DNA of 64,000 nt from Flavobacterium litorale (GTDB lineage Bacteria; Bacteroidota; Bacteroidia; Flavobacteriales; Flavobacteriaceae): positions 1,517,501 to 1,581,500 of the forward strand of contig NZ_CP080429.1 in assembly GCF_019613795.1 (NCBI RefSeq). The letters run 5' to 3'. Position numbers and translations under genes: made by a program. The notes beneath the pieces are model-generated. The model made no database searches. It worked only from the letters and a program-made list of their open reading frames with translations, and was not told the origin of the DNA. Below are positions 27,683 to 36,194 of this stretch, piece after piece (positions within the stretch are counted from its first letter, which is position 1; each line of letters begins with the position of its first letter).

Positions 27683-27761
27683 TACTTAACCTGTTTGTGT
27701 TAAAAATTTATATATTTATCAATATTTTCTAAATTAGTTGGCTTAGTTAAATAAAGATGTA

Positions 27762-29738
27762 GTGGAAAAGAAATTTAAAAAGAAATCATTAGATGCCGTT
27801 GAAAAAGCAGTTAATGATACAAAAATCTGGAAGCTTTTTGACAATCTAGGCTATTTACCGCGCTGGATTATCCTTGTAATAGATGTATTTGTTATCTGTA
27901 TTACGGGTGTCCTATCGTACGTTTTAATACACAGAACAGGTGTTTTATACATAAACCCTAAGTTATATATAGTAAGTGTACCAGTTTATCTTCTTATAAG
28001 TATTACAACTTTCCGTGTATTCAGGACCTATTCGGGTATAATTAGGCACTCATCATATATTGATGCCGTAAAAATATTTTTCTCACAGTTTACAGCAGCT
28101 TTTTTATTACTTGCTTTTAATAGCATGTACAAATCGCTTACTGGCGATTTGGTATTCCTAAATATAGGTATACTCATTAATGCAGTTTTCTCGTTTACAA
28201 GTTTATTCTTGTACAGAGTTTTAATTAAGCAGTTTTTTGAAAACTACCTTAATCAAACAAAAAAACAACACCTTGCCAAAGCCATCATTTATGGTACAGA
28301 TGCTAATGCCATTGCAGTAGCTAACGCCCTAAAATCGGAAGTGCCAGGGAGGTTTAAATTAGTAGGTTTTATTGATAAGTACAGCCAGAATAAATCGAAA
28401 ATGATTTTAGGCTTACCCATTCTACAACACAAAAAGAAAACGTCTACACTTATGCGTGTGTTTGGTGCTCAGGCATTAATTATTGCAGATAAGAGCCTTA
28501 CTAAAGACGAAAAACTTACCATTGTAGATGAATGTTTAGACTTTAATTATAAAGTTTATACCGTTCCTTTAGTATCCGATTGGGAAGATGAGAAAGAAAT
28601 CTCTAAAAAGATTAAAAACTTCCAAATTCAGGATTTATTAGAGCGTAAACCTATCGTACTTGATAATAATTCGATATCAAGCCAACTAAAAAATAAAACA
28701 GTACTAATAACAGGAGCAGCAGGCTCCATAGGTAGCGAAATTGTACGCCAAGTTGTTCAATTTAATCCCAAATGTGTCGTAATGCTCGACCAGGCAGAAA
28801 CACCACTCCACAACCTTGGTCTTGAAATAAGCAAGATGGAAGTTAAGTCAGAGTCAGTTACTGTTATTGGAGATGTTAAAAACAGGATAGAATTAAACGA
28901 AATTTTTAAACGTTACAACCCAGATGTCGTATATCATGCGGCAGCATATAAGCACGTTCCGTTAATGGAAGGGAACCCTTCGCAAGCCGTCTTTGTAAAC
29001 GTATCAGGTACTAAAAACGTTGCTGATCTTGCTTGTGAGTATCAGGTGGATAGCTTTGTAATGGTATCTACAGATAAAGCTGTAAACCCTAGTAACGTAA
29101 TGGGAGCAAGCAAAAGGATAGCCGAAAAATATGTACAATCTTTACACAACAAGTTATTAGCAGAAAATAAAACACATACTAAATTTATTACAACACGCTT
29201 TGGTAACGTGTTGGGTTCTAATGGTTCGGTAGTGCCGTTGTTTACTAGACAAATAGAAAACGGAGGACCTATAACGCTTACGCATCCTGATATTATTAGG
29301 TATTTTATGACGATACCTGAAGCTTGCCAGCTTGTATTAGAGGCAGGTGCTATGGGCAAAGGTGGCGAAATTTACATTTTTGATATGGGTAAACCTGTTA
29401 AGATTATAGACCTTGCTAAAAAGATGATTCGATTGGCAGGCTTTATACCAGATAAGGACATCATGATAAAAATTGTGGGTTTACGACCAGGTGAAAAACT
29501 TTATGAGGAATTGCTTAATGATACCTCTAAAACATTGCCTACGCACCATGAAAAAATAATGATAGCACAAGAGGTATACGATGATTTTTCACATTTAGAA
29601 TACCTTACTGCTGATTTGATAGAAGCTGCCTCAACTTATTCGGGTATCGAGGTAGTTTCAAAAATGAAAGCTATTGTACCAGAGTTTATAAGTATGAACT
29701 CTGCTTTCCAGTCGCTGGATAAGAGTACAGTAGACTAA
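27762..29738 (+). CDS. Membrane nucleotide-sugar 4,6-dehydratase, PglF/WbpM-like
   Basis: Protein of 658 residues with a GTG start. Four membrane spans fill roughly residues 30-150, a CoA-binding-like Rossmann domain follows, and the SDR domain begins at TGAAGSIG (residues 317-324). The catalytic Tyr of normal SDRs is replaced by Met447 with Lys451 (MGASK), the Ser-Met-Lys arrangement known from WbpM/PglF. It should convert UDP-GlcNAc to UDP-4-keto-6-deoxy-GlcNAc at the inner membrane. It supplies the aminotransferase just upstream. Confidence 0.92.
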   Translation: MEKKFKKKSLDAVEKAVNDTKIWKLFDNLGYLPRWIILVIDVFVICITGVLSYVLIHRTGVLYINPKLYIVSVPVYLLISITTFRVFRTYSGIIRHSSYIDAVKIFFSQFTAAFLLLAFNSMYKSLTGDLVFLNIGILINAVFSFTSLFLYRVLIKQFFENYLNQTKKQHLAKAIIYGTDANAIAVANALKSEVPGRFKLVGFIDKYSQNKSKMILGLPILQHKKKTSTLMRVFGAQALIIADKSLTKDEKLTIVDECLDFNYKVYTVPLVSDWEDEKEISKKIKNFQIQDLLERKPIVLDNNSISSQLKNKTVLITGAAGSIGSEIVRQVVQFNPKCVVMLDQAETPLHNLGLEISKMEVKSESVTVIGDVKNRIELNEIFKRYNPDVVYHAAAYKHVPLMEGNPSQAVFVNVSGTKNVADLACEYQVDSFVMVSTDKAVNPSNVMGASKRIAEKYVQSLHNKLLAENKTHTKFITTRFGNVLGSNGSVVPLFTRQIENGGPITLTHPDIIRYFMTIPEACQLVLEAGAMGKGGEIYIFDMGKPVKIIDLAKKMIRLAGFIPDKDIMIKIVGLRPGEKLYEELLNDTSKTLPTHHEKIMIAQEVYDDFSHLEYLTADLIEAASTYSGIEVVSKMKAIVPEFISMNSAFQSLDKSTVD

Positions 29739-29781
29739 TGATTTTTTTATATTAAAGTAATATATCCTAACAATAAAAAAT

Positions 29782-29789
29782 TATCTTTG
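29782..29789 (+). promoter_or_regulatory. -7 box before the export genes; decides the wza start
   Basis: TATCTTTG matches TAnnTTTG. It overlaps an in-frame TTG at 29787 that could be mistaken for the start of the Wza-like gene. Transcription from this box would begin near 29796, so translation must start downstream, at the ATG at 29847. Confidence 0.6.
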
Positions 29790-29846
29790 CGCAGAATTTA
29801 TTACTTATTGTATAGATTCGGGTTCAAATATTCAATAAGATTTTTC

Positions 29847-30623
29847 ATGATAAAAAAAGCAATAGTTTTTCTTACTATACTACTTACTTTAAATTCTTGT
29901 GTTTCGAATAAAAAAATCATTTACTTTAATGATACTTCAAATACGGAAAACAACAAAGAGGGTGGTATTCTAGAATATCAAAATGTATTACGACCAGATG
30001 ATAAACTTATCATTACTGTTACTGCCGATGAACCTTCTTTAGCAGCTCCATTTAACCTTGTTTACCTTACCCTACAAAGTAACCAAATGACTAACATCAA
30101 TAATAATGATGCGCTTATAAGTTACTTGGTAGACCAAAATGGATATATAGATTTAGCAGGTATTGGTAAAGTAAAACTGGCAGGTTTAACACGTATTGAA
30201 GCTGAAGCTAAGATTAAGAAACTACTTGAAAAGCAACTTACAAATCCTGTTGTGAATTTAAGAGTAATCAACTTTAAAGTTTCTGTAATGGGTGAGGTTT
30301 CCCGACCAGGACCTGTAGAGGTTACGGGTGATAGAATTACAATTCTTGAAGCGTTGAGTAGTGCTGGAGATATGACCATTTATGGTAAAAGAAAAGACAT
30401 TATTGTTATACGCGAAGATGAAGGAGTAACATCTATTAATACTGTTGATATAACAGATGCAAACATTGTAAATAGTCCCTTTTACTACCTTAATCATAAC
30501 GATGTGGTGTATGTAAAACCGAATAAAACAAGAGTAAACTCATCTGTGATAGGGCCTAACCTAACGGTTGCAATATCAGCTTTGTCATTAATTGTTACTA
30601 TAATTGCTTTAAGCACAAGATAA
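29847..30623 (+). CDS. Wza-like polysaccharide export lipoprotein
   Basis: Outer-membrane export protein of 258 residues. The ATG at 29847 gives a lipoprotein signal MIKKAIVFLTILLTLNSC with Cys18 as the lipidated residue; an upstream in-frame TTG lies in a promoter box. The Poly_export domain (residues about 40-130, from YQNVLRPDDKLIITV) is followed by a SLBB domain (VMGEVSRPGPVEVTGDRITILEAL). A C-terminal hydrophobic helix is present (VAISALSLIVTIIAL). It is five bases upstream of the Wzc-like kinase and probably forms the export channel with it. Confidence 0.92.
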   Translation: MIKKAIVFLTILLTLNSCVSNKKIIYFNDTSNTENNKEGGILEYQNVLRPDDKLIITVTADEPSLAAPFNLVYLTLQSNQMTNINNNDALISYLVDQNGYIDLAGIGKVKLAGLTRIEAEAKIKKLLEKQLTNPVVNLRVINFKVSVMGEVSRPGPVEVTGDRITILEALSSAGDMTIYGKRKDIIVIREDEGVTSINTVDITDANIVNSPFYYLNHNDVVYVKPNKTRVNSSVIGPNLTVAISALSLIVTIIALSTR

Positions 30624-30628
30624 GATAA

Positions 30629-33019
30629 ATGCAAAAGGAAAATAATAATTTCAAGGAAGAGCTGGATTCTAACTTTAATCTTAAAGATGTATTTTTTAGG
30701 TATTTGCGCAAGTGGCCATGGTTTGTACTTGGTGTAACATCGTTTATCTTATTAGCTTTTATATATTTACGCTATAGTATTCCTAAGTATAGTGCTTCTG
30801 CAATTATTATGGTTAAGGATGATAAAAAAGGAGGTATGGTGTCAGAGCTCGCTTCTTTAAGTGAAATGGATATGATGGGCGGTATTAAAAGCACCGTTGA
30901 TAATGAAATTGAAATTATTAAATCTCGTACAATTATAGAGTATACTGTAAGAGATTTGGATTTAAACTTGCGTTATATACGAAAAGGAACAGTTAAAGCA
31001 GTTGATTTATATAAAAAATCTCCAATAAAAGTAATTCTTTCAGATGAAGATGCTGTTACCAACAGTTCACAATTTAGAGTATTGTATAAAGGAGGTAGTA
31101 ATTTTACACTTTTTGATACAGAAGATAATGAGTTAGGGACGTATAAATTTGGTCAGGTTATAAACCACAAGAATGGTAATTATACTGTAGTTAACCAAAC
31201 TGAAGGTAAAGAAGGTTTTGATGTTACTTTTTTTATAGAACCAATACTTAAAGTAACACAAAGATATAAGAGCAAGCTTAATGTAAAGCTTGTTAGTGAG
31301 CGTACCAGTGTTGTTCAGTTATCTATAGTAGATGCCGTAAAAATTCGTGCGGAAGACTTTTTGAATACGCTTATTGCAAACTACAATAAGGATGCTAAAC
31401 GTGATAAAAGTTTAGTTTTCCAAAATACTGCCGATTTTATAGATGACAGGCTTGACCTTATAATGAAAGAGCTTGGTGATGTTGAAAAACAAGGTGAACT
31501 TTACAAAAAGAAAAATCGTGTTACAGATATAATTTCTGAAAGTGGATTGTTTTTACAAAATGCTTCAGAATTTGAAAAGAGCTTTATAGAGACTGAAACA
31601 CAACTACGCATTGTTAAATCGTTGCGAGATTTTGTATTATCTGCATCAGACACAGAGTTAATTCCAGCAAATATTTTAGCACCTACTGCCGTAGATGCAA
31701 CAGCAGCTTCCTCCTTAATAGAGGAGTATAATGCTCTAATGCTTCAGAGAAATAAAAAAGCCCAAGGTGCCACTGAAGAAAATAGGATTATTATTCAGCT
31801 AGACCAGCAATTGGCATCGTTAAAGGAAAATGTTATTGCCAATTTAGATAGGCTAAAAAATACCTTAAATATAAGGCGACAGGATCTTGAGCAACAACAG
31901 CAAAAGCTTTTAGGTAAAATATCAGATATACCAACACAACAAAGAGAATATAAATCTATTCTGCGTCAGCAAAACTTAAAAGAGGCTATATTTGTTTACT
32001 TACTGCAAAAAAGAGAAGAAACAGCCATATCATTGGCATCTACAGCTCCTAATGCTAAAATTATAGATCCCGCTCTCGCTGCCGATATACCCGTATCTCC
32101 AAAGGCAAAACTAATCTATATGGCAGCAATCATATTGGGCTGCATTATTCCTTTCGGCATAATCTACATTAGGGATCTTTTAGATACCAAGTTACATGGA
32201 TACAGGGATATTAAAAACCTTTCAATACCCTTTTTAGGTGATGTTCCAAGAACAGAGTCTAGTAATGAGTTGATTAGCATGAATAGTCGATCGAGTACTG
32301 CGGAGTCTCTTAGAATTATAAGAACTAACTTAGAGTTTATGCTAGGTCAGGTTCCAGAGGGCAATGCTAAAACAATATTCGTTACCTCAACCATACCAAA
32401 AGAAGGTAAAACCTTTATATCAGTTAATCTTGCCGCTACAATTGCATTGTCAGGTAAAAAAGTAATGCTTATAGGTATGGATATTAGAAACCCAAAACTG
32501 GATGAGTATATAAGTTTACCGTCTAAAGGATTGAGTAATTACCTATCTACTAGCGGAACAACACTAGATAGTTATATTGTTAAACAACCAGGGTTTGATA
32601 GCTTTGATGTATTACCGCCAGGGATTATACCTCCTAACCCTGCTGAGCTACTTATGAACCCTAAAATTGGAGAGCTGTTTAGCAGACTTAACGAGGAATA
32701 TGATTATGTTGTGGTTGATACGGCACCAGTGAGTTTGGTAACAGATACTTTGGTAATTGCTAAATATGCAGACTCTGTTGTATACGTGGCTAGAGATGGC
32801 TACTTGGATAAGCAAATGCTTTCGATACCACAGTCGTTATATGAAGATAAGAAATTACCAAATATGGCAATTTTGCTTAATGATACACATCAAAAAAGTG
32901 GTTACGGGTATGGTTACGGCTACGGATATGGTTACGGGTATGGCTATGGCTATGGTTATGGAGTAGAAGTTAAGAAACGTACCATTTTAGATAAAATTTT
33001 AGGTAGAAATAAACAGTAA
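30629..33019 (+). CDS. Wzc-like polysaccharide co-polymerase and tyrosine kinase
   Basis: BY-kinase of 796 residues. An N-terminal Wzz domain with a membrane span (residues about 35-52) is followed by a long periplasmic coiled region with a GNVR-like section, a second span near residue 500, and a cytoplasmic kinase. Walker A is TIPKEGKT near residues 586-594, Walker A' is LIGMDIRNPK (Gly where many family members have the first Asp), and Walker B is VVVDTAPV. The tail is a (Gly-Tyr)10 run at residues 758-777, a candidate autophosphorylation cluster. It regulates chain length and export with the Wza-like protein. Confidence 0.94.
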   Translation: MQKENNNFKEELDSNFNLKDVFFRYLRKWPWFVLGVTSFILLAFIYLRYSIPKYSASAIIMVKDDKKGGMVSELASLSEMDMMGGIKSTVDNEIEIIKSRTIIEYTVRDLDLNLRYIRKGTVKAVDLYKKSPIKVILSDEDAVTNSSQFRVLYKGGSNFTLFDTEDNELGTYKFGQVINHKNGNYTVVNQTEGKEGFDVTFFIEPILKVTQRYKSKLNVKLVSERTSVVQLSIVDAVKIRAEDFLNTLIANYNKDAKRDKSLVFQNTADFIDDRLDLIMKELGDVEKQGELYKKKNRVTDIISESGLFLQNASEFEKSFIETETQLRIVKSLRDFVLSASDTELIPANILAPTAVDATAASSLIEEYNALMLQRNKKAQGATEENRIIIQLDQQLASLKENVIANLDRLKNTLNIRRQDLEQQQQKLLGKISDIPTQQREYKSILRQQNLKEAIFVYLLQKREETAISLASTAPNAKIIDPALAADIPVSPKAKLIYMAAIILGCIIPFGIIYIRDLLDTKLHGYRDIKNLSIPFLGDVPRTESSNELISMNSRSSTAESLRIIRTNLEFMLGQVPEGNAKTIFVTSTIPKEGKTFISVNLAATIALSGKKVMLIGMDIRNPKLDEYISLPSKGLSNYLSTSGTTLDSYIVKQPGFDSFDVLPPGIIPPNPAELLMNPKIGELFSRLNEEYDYVVVDTAPVSLVTDTLVIAKYADSVVYVARDGYLDKQMLSIPQSLYEDKKLPNMAILLNDTHQKSGYGYGYGYGYGYGYGYGYGYGVEVKKRTILDKILGRNKQ
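32900..32962 (+). repeat. (Gly-Tyr)10 coding repeat in the Wzc tail
   Basis: Ten consecutive Gly-Tyr codon pairs plus one Gly. Gly uses GGT, GGG, GGC and GGA, and Tyr uses TAC and TAT. The codon mixture shows selection on the protein pattern rather than a young perfect microsatellite, although the hexamer period could still allow slippage changes in Tyr number. Confidence 0.95.
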
Positions 33020-33043
33020 GTATAAAAACTACTTGTATTATAT

Positions 33044-33086
33044 AATAACAATTCCCATTTTACATCTTAAAATGGGAATTGTTATT
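33044..33086. terminator. 18-bp inverted repeat between convergent wzc-like and cpsB-like genes
   Basis: Perfect 18-base arms at 33044-33061 and 33069-33086 with a seven-base loop. The right arm encodes the last residues of the phosphatase (HSNNN region, reverse strand), so coding and termination overlap. It lacks a strong T-run on either side, but position between convergent genes makes a bidirectional terminator the best reading. Confidence 0.65.
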
Positions 33087-33797
33087 TAAAGCCTTCTCCA
33101 AGTTTTTAAATTTCTTTAATAGTATTGGGTTTTTTAATGCTGCTGCATGGCGTGTATGATGGGTATCAGAACCCGCATAGTCAATCATATCTTCATCAAG
33201 TAGCATTTTACAATTATCAAGAACAGGCTTACCATAATACCCAGTAACCGAGAGTAAATTTATCTGGAACAAACACCCCGCTTTTTTTAGTTTTTTATAT
33301 GCCTCCATGTTGTTATGGTAAAACATATATCGTTCTGGGTGTGCTAATACAGGTTTATAGCCCTGTAGTTGCAACTCAAATAATATATCGTACAATTGCA
33401 TTGGTGGGTTTAAGTAGGACATTTCTACTAGCACATAATCGTCTTTAAGTGTTAGTAACGGCTCCGATTTAAAAAGCGTCATAAAAGTATCGTCTATCAA
33501 ATACTCTGCTGCTGCTTTAAAAGGCACATTAATGTTATTTTGGAGTTGCGCATTCAATGCTATTTTTTCGGTAGCCTTTATTCCTTCCGAAGTATTATTC
33601 CAAACCCCATTCAATACATGGGGTGTTGTTATAAACTGGCTAAAACCATAGTCCATTAAGGTGTTTACTAATAAATTGGAATCGTCCTCGTCTTTGGCAC
33701 CGTCGTCTATACTAGGTAATAAGTGGGAGTGGATATCTACATAACCATCAGGAATAATATCTACGAGCCTTGTTTTAGGTTTTTTGAAGAATAACAA
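33060..33797 (-). CDS. Tyrosine-protein phosphatase, CpsB/YwqE-like (PHP fold)
   Basis: Metal-dependent PHP phosphatase of 245 residues. The N-terminal DIHSHLLPSIDDGAKD motif holds the first metal ligands. TTPHV, LAHPERY and AGSDTHH supply the others. This family dephosphorylates BY-kinases such as Wzc/CpsD, and the gene converges on the Wzc-like kinase 40 bases away, so it is the likely partner switching the (Gly-Tyr) tail. It is cytoplasmic, with no signal peptide. Confidence 0.92.
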   Translation of the reverse strand: MLFFKKPKTRLVDIIPDGYVDIHSHLLPSIDDGAKDEDDSNLLVNTLMDYGFSQFITTPHVLNGVWNNTSEGIKATEKIALNAQLQNNINVPFKAAAEYLIDDTFMTLFKSEPLLTLKDDYVLVEMSYLNPPMQLYDILFELQLQGYKPVLAHPERYMFYHNNMEAYKKLKKAGCLFQINLLSVTGYYGKPVLDNCKMLLDEDMIDYAGSDTHHTRHAAALKNPILLKKFKNLEKALNNNSHFKM

Positions 33798-33872
33798 ATT
33801 GTGCTTTTTTTAATTGTACTACACAAAAATAGTGTAAAAATTCAATCACAAAACGCAGTGTGCTATTTGTTT

Positions 33873-35006
33873 TTACTTGTTTGCAAACTGTTTTTGTTGC
33901 TGTATAACTCGTAAAAATACTACTATATGTAGTGCAATAATAGGTAGCATTATAGTAATATGTACTTTGTTTAGTATATACAGAACGTAAATGAGTAACA
34001 GAGCACCACAAATATAAGTAGTTACTTTTGCAGCTTTAGTTTTATTTGTTGCTACAAAATAAGCCAGTAATAAGAGTATAGGGTTAATTAATAGCGTGTT
34101 ATGGTTTTGGCTTATCTCGCTATGGGAGGAATAAAAGCCTATTGCGCAAAAGAAGATTCCTAATAGCCCAGTTACAACCATGTAGGCTAGCATTACTTTT
34201 TTATTTTTGGTAAAGTATATTAGTAAAAGCATAGTAATAACAAAACTATAAAAGCTGTTCCATAACAATACTCTGTACTCACCATTATTACCTTGTACTA
34301 TTATGCTAGCAGGTTTTGCTAGCGGTTTACCTTGTAGTGTAGTGTTTTCCAAACTTTCTTTAAGCTGAAAAGGTAAAAAAACCTCACTTATAGTATTATC
34401 TGTTTCGTTACCAAATACCATGTTAATACCTAACTTTTCGTAAAAGTGATTATCTAGGTAATTGTATAAAATTGCTCTGTAGCTTTTACCCTTATCCGAG
34501 ATGTCCATAGATAATTCTGTATCAATATTATCACTAATAATATCGGCAACCATAGTGGTACAATTTCTATCTATAAATTTATAGGTGTAAAAGCGTCTTT
34601 CTTCAGATAATAAAATACTATTCAATTCATCAGCAATAGCTTGCTTTTCCGATAGGTTAAGTACTAGCTCCTGTTCGTACACCGTACGCTGATAATATTG
34701 ATATTCTGCGATAAAATCGTTGTATGAGCCGATGGATACAAAATATTGCAAGTTACCTTCTACAAACTTTAGGTAAAAATTGGGCGTACTAAAATCGAAG
34801 GCTCCAAAATTGTAAACAACGTCCAGTCCCATGCTCGGGTCGGCCACTCTAATTGCAGTATGTCCAAAAACAGAATACAATTCCTCTCCAGCATCGCAGG
34901 TTAGTAAAGTTACCTTTGCCCGATTTGATAGTGGTATTTGTGCATTGCTTTTTAATGAAGTAAAAAATAATACAAGCAGTATGCAGGTAAGAATAAAACT
35001 TCGCAT
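33873..35006 (-). CDS. DUF4105 (Lnb N-terminal-like) membrane protein
   Basis: Protein of 377 residues with a signal peptide (SFILTCILLVLFFTSLKSNAQ). A periplasmic DUF4105 domain follows, including VFGHTAIRV and FIDRNCTTMVAD (a conserved His and Cys as in papain-like NlpC-type folds). Five or so membrane spans occupy the C-terminal 140 residues. The biochemical role is not established. It is downstream of the PorV/PorQ-family gene on the same strand, with a 15-base gap, so the two are probably co-transcribed. Confidence 0.8.
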   Translation of the reverse strand: MRSFILTCILLVLFFTSLKSNAQIPLSNRAKVTLLTCDAGEELYSVFGHTAIRVADPSMGLDVVYNFGAFDFSTPNFYLKFVEGNLQYFVSIGSYNDFIAEYQYYQRTVYEQELVLNLSEKQAIADELNSILLSEERRFYTYKFIDRNCTTMVADIISDNIDTELSMDISDKGKSYRAILYNYLDNHFYEKLGINMVFGNETDNTISEVFLPFQLKESLENTTLQGKPLAKPASIIVQGNNGEYRVLLWNSFYSFVITMLLLIYFTKNKKVMLAYMVVTGLLGIFFCAIGFYSSHSEISQNHNTLLINPILLLLAYFVATNKTKAAKVTTYICGALLLIYVLYILNKVHITIMLPIIALHIVVFLRVIQQQKQFANK

Positions 35007-35021
35007 TTTTGGGATTGATTT

Positions 35022-36113
35022 TTATCGTGTAAAGGTACCCAAATCTACTTTAAGAGAAAATATATTTGAGTATAGTGCAGCACTTTGGTCGCCAATATCG
35101 GTAAGCGCATAATCTACAGATATGCCTTTGTATTTAAACCCAAGCCCAATGTTGGGCTGAAACCCCAATTTATCCGATCCGTCTATTTGTGTAATAGTCT
35201 GAAAGTTACCTACACCACCTCTAAGAAAAACAAGGTCGATGTAACCAAACTCAAAGCCAACTGCGGGGTCTATACTAATAGCTTCTGTTGCAATAATATC
35301 GTTTGTTTGCGCAAATCGCATGTTTAAATTGGCGGCAGCTAAAATGCTGTAATCATGTCGTATTAAAAACTTTTTTGCAAAACCTAGTTGTGCTTTTGGT
35401 AAAGTTATCTCGGTAGTTTCGGGTAATTCTTGGTTTTCTCCAGGTATGGCATTTTGTACACTAGCATATTCATCTTCATCAATACTCCAAACATTATAGG
35501 TTGTTGTTATATCCCGAAGCATTAAACCTATTTTCCAGTCGTTATCAGTTTCATATTGTATACCAATATCAAAACCAAACCCCCACGAGTTGGCAAACTT
35601 ACCAATAACACGGCGTATAACTTTGGCATTAACACCGTAGTTTAGCCCATCTAATGGTAATGCCCTTGCGTAGGATACTGTAATACCATAATCGGCTGTG
35701 GAGAATAAGCTAATTCTGTTATAATCTATATTTCCCTCACTATCTATAAGTTCGGTAGTATTTAGTATATCATCTACACCAAAGCGTATAATTGATATCC
35801 CGAATGCAGAACGGTCGTCTATAGGCATCGCAAAACCAGCATAATCGTACTGTGCAATATTAGCAAAATAACTAGCGTGCATTAAGGCAACTTGCTTATC
35901 TTTTACTTTTAATAGCCCTGCAGGGTTCCAGTAGCCCGAATTTACATCGCTAGTATGCGCTGTAACGGCATTGCTCATACCCAACGCAGCAGCATCTACA
36001 CCAATATTCATAAATTCGTTAGAGTATTTTCTAACCGACTGTGCGTAAGTATAAAGGGATATAAAAAGTGATATGATTACAAGAAACTTTCTCAATACAA
36101 TTATTTTGTGCAA
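35022..36113 (-). CDS. PorV/PorQ-family outer-membrane beta-barrel protein
   Basis: Protein of 363 residues with a signal peptide (ISLFISLYTYAQ). The start of the mature protein has the PorV/PorQ signature: EFMNIGVDAAALGMSNA, followed by SGYWNPAGL, MHASYFANIAQYDY and FSTADYGITVSYA. It ends with beta-strand-rich sequence typical of FadL-like barrels. PorV and PorQ are parts of T9SS attachment and shuttle machinery, but Bacteroidetes encode several family members and this one is not clearly PorV or PorQ. A T9SS cargo protein is encoded at 53.6-55.5 kb. Confidence 0.8.
   Translation of the reverse strand: MHKIIVLRKFLVIISLFISLYTYAQSVRKYSNEFMNIGVDAAALGMSNAVTAHTSDVNSGYWNPAGLLKVKDKQVALMHASYFANIAQYDYAGFAMPIDDRSAFGISIIRFGVDDILNTTELIDSEGNIDYNRISLFSTADYGITVSYARALPLDGLNYGVNAKVIRRVIGKFANSWGFGFDIGIQYETDNDWKIGLMLRDITTTYNVWSIDEDEYASVQNAIPGENQELPETTEITLPKAQLGFAKKFLIRHDYSILAAANLNMRFAQTNDIIATEAISIDPAVGFEFGYIDLVFLRGGVGNFQTITQIDGSDKLGFQPNIGLGFKYKGISVDYALTDIGDQSAALYSNIFSLKVDLGTFTR
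35040..35047 (-). promoter_or_regulatory. Possible -7 box for the DUF4105 gene
   Basis: On the reverse strand this reads TAGATTTG, matching TAnnTTTG, 34 bases before the DUF4105 start. It lies within the last codons of the PorV/PorQ-family gene, so it would be an internal promoter. No -33 element was confirmed. Confidence 0.3.
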
Positions 36114-36166
36114 ATATTACATAAAATTCTCAATTACTAAACTCTATTTCAATTAACTTATTGTGC

Positions 36167-36174
36167 TAACTTTG
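36167..36174 (+). promoter_or_regulatory. -7 box for pssA and lysozyme genes
   Basis: TAACTTTG matches TAnnTTTG and lies 20 bases before the pssA start. No clear -33 element. It would drive pssA and the abutting GH25 gene, divergently from the PorV/PorQ-family gene. Confidence 0.5.
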
Positions 36175-36194
36175 CCCTTATAAAAACACAAACC

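Noticed and set aside
32900..32962. Possible CRISPR or short tandem array
   Set aside because: The repeat is a hexamer in a coding frame with no spacers.
32757..32966. Open reading frame rich in Met-Val-Thr repeats
   Set aside because: It is the shifted-frame reading of the (Gly-Tyr) repeat in the Wzc-like gene, with no start signals of its own.
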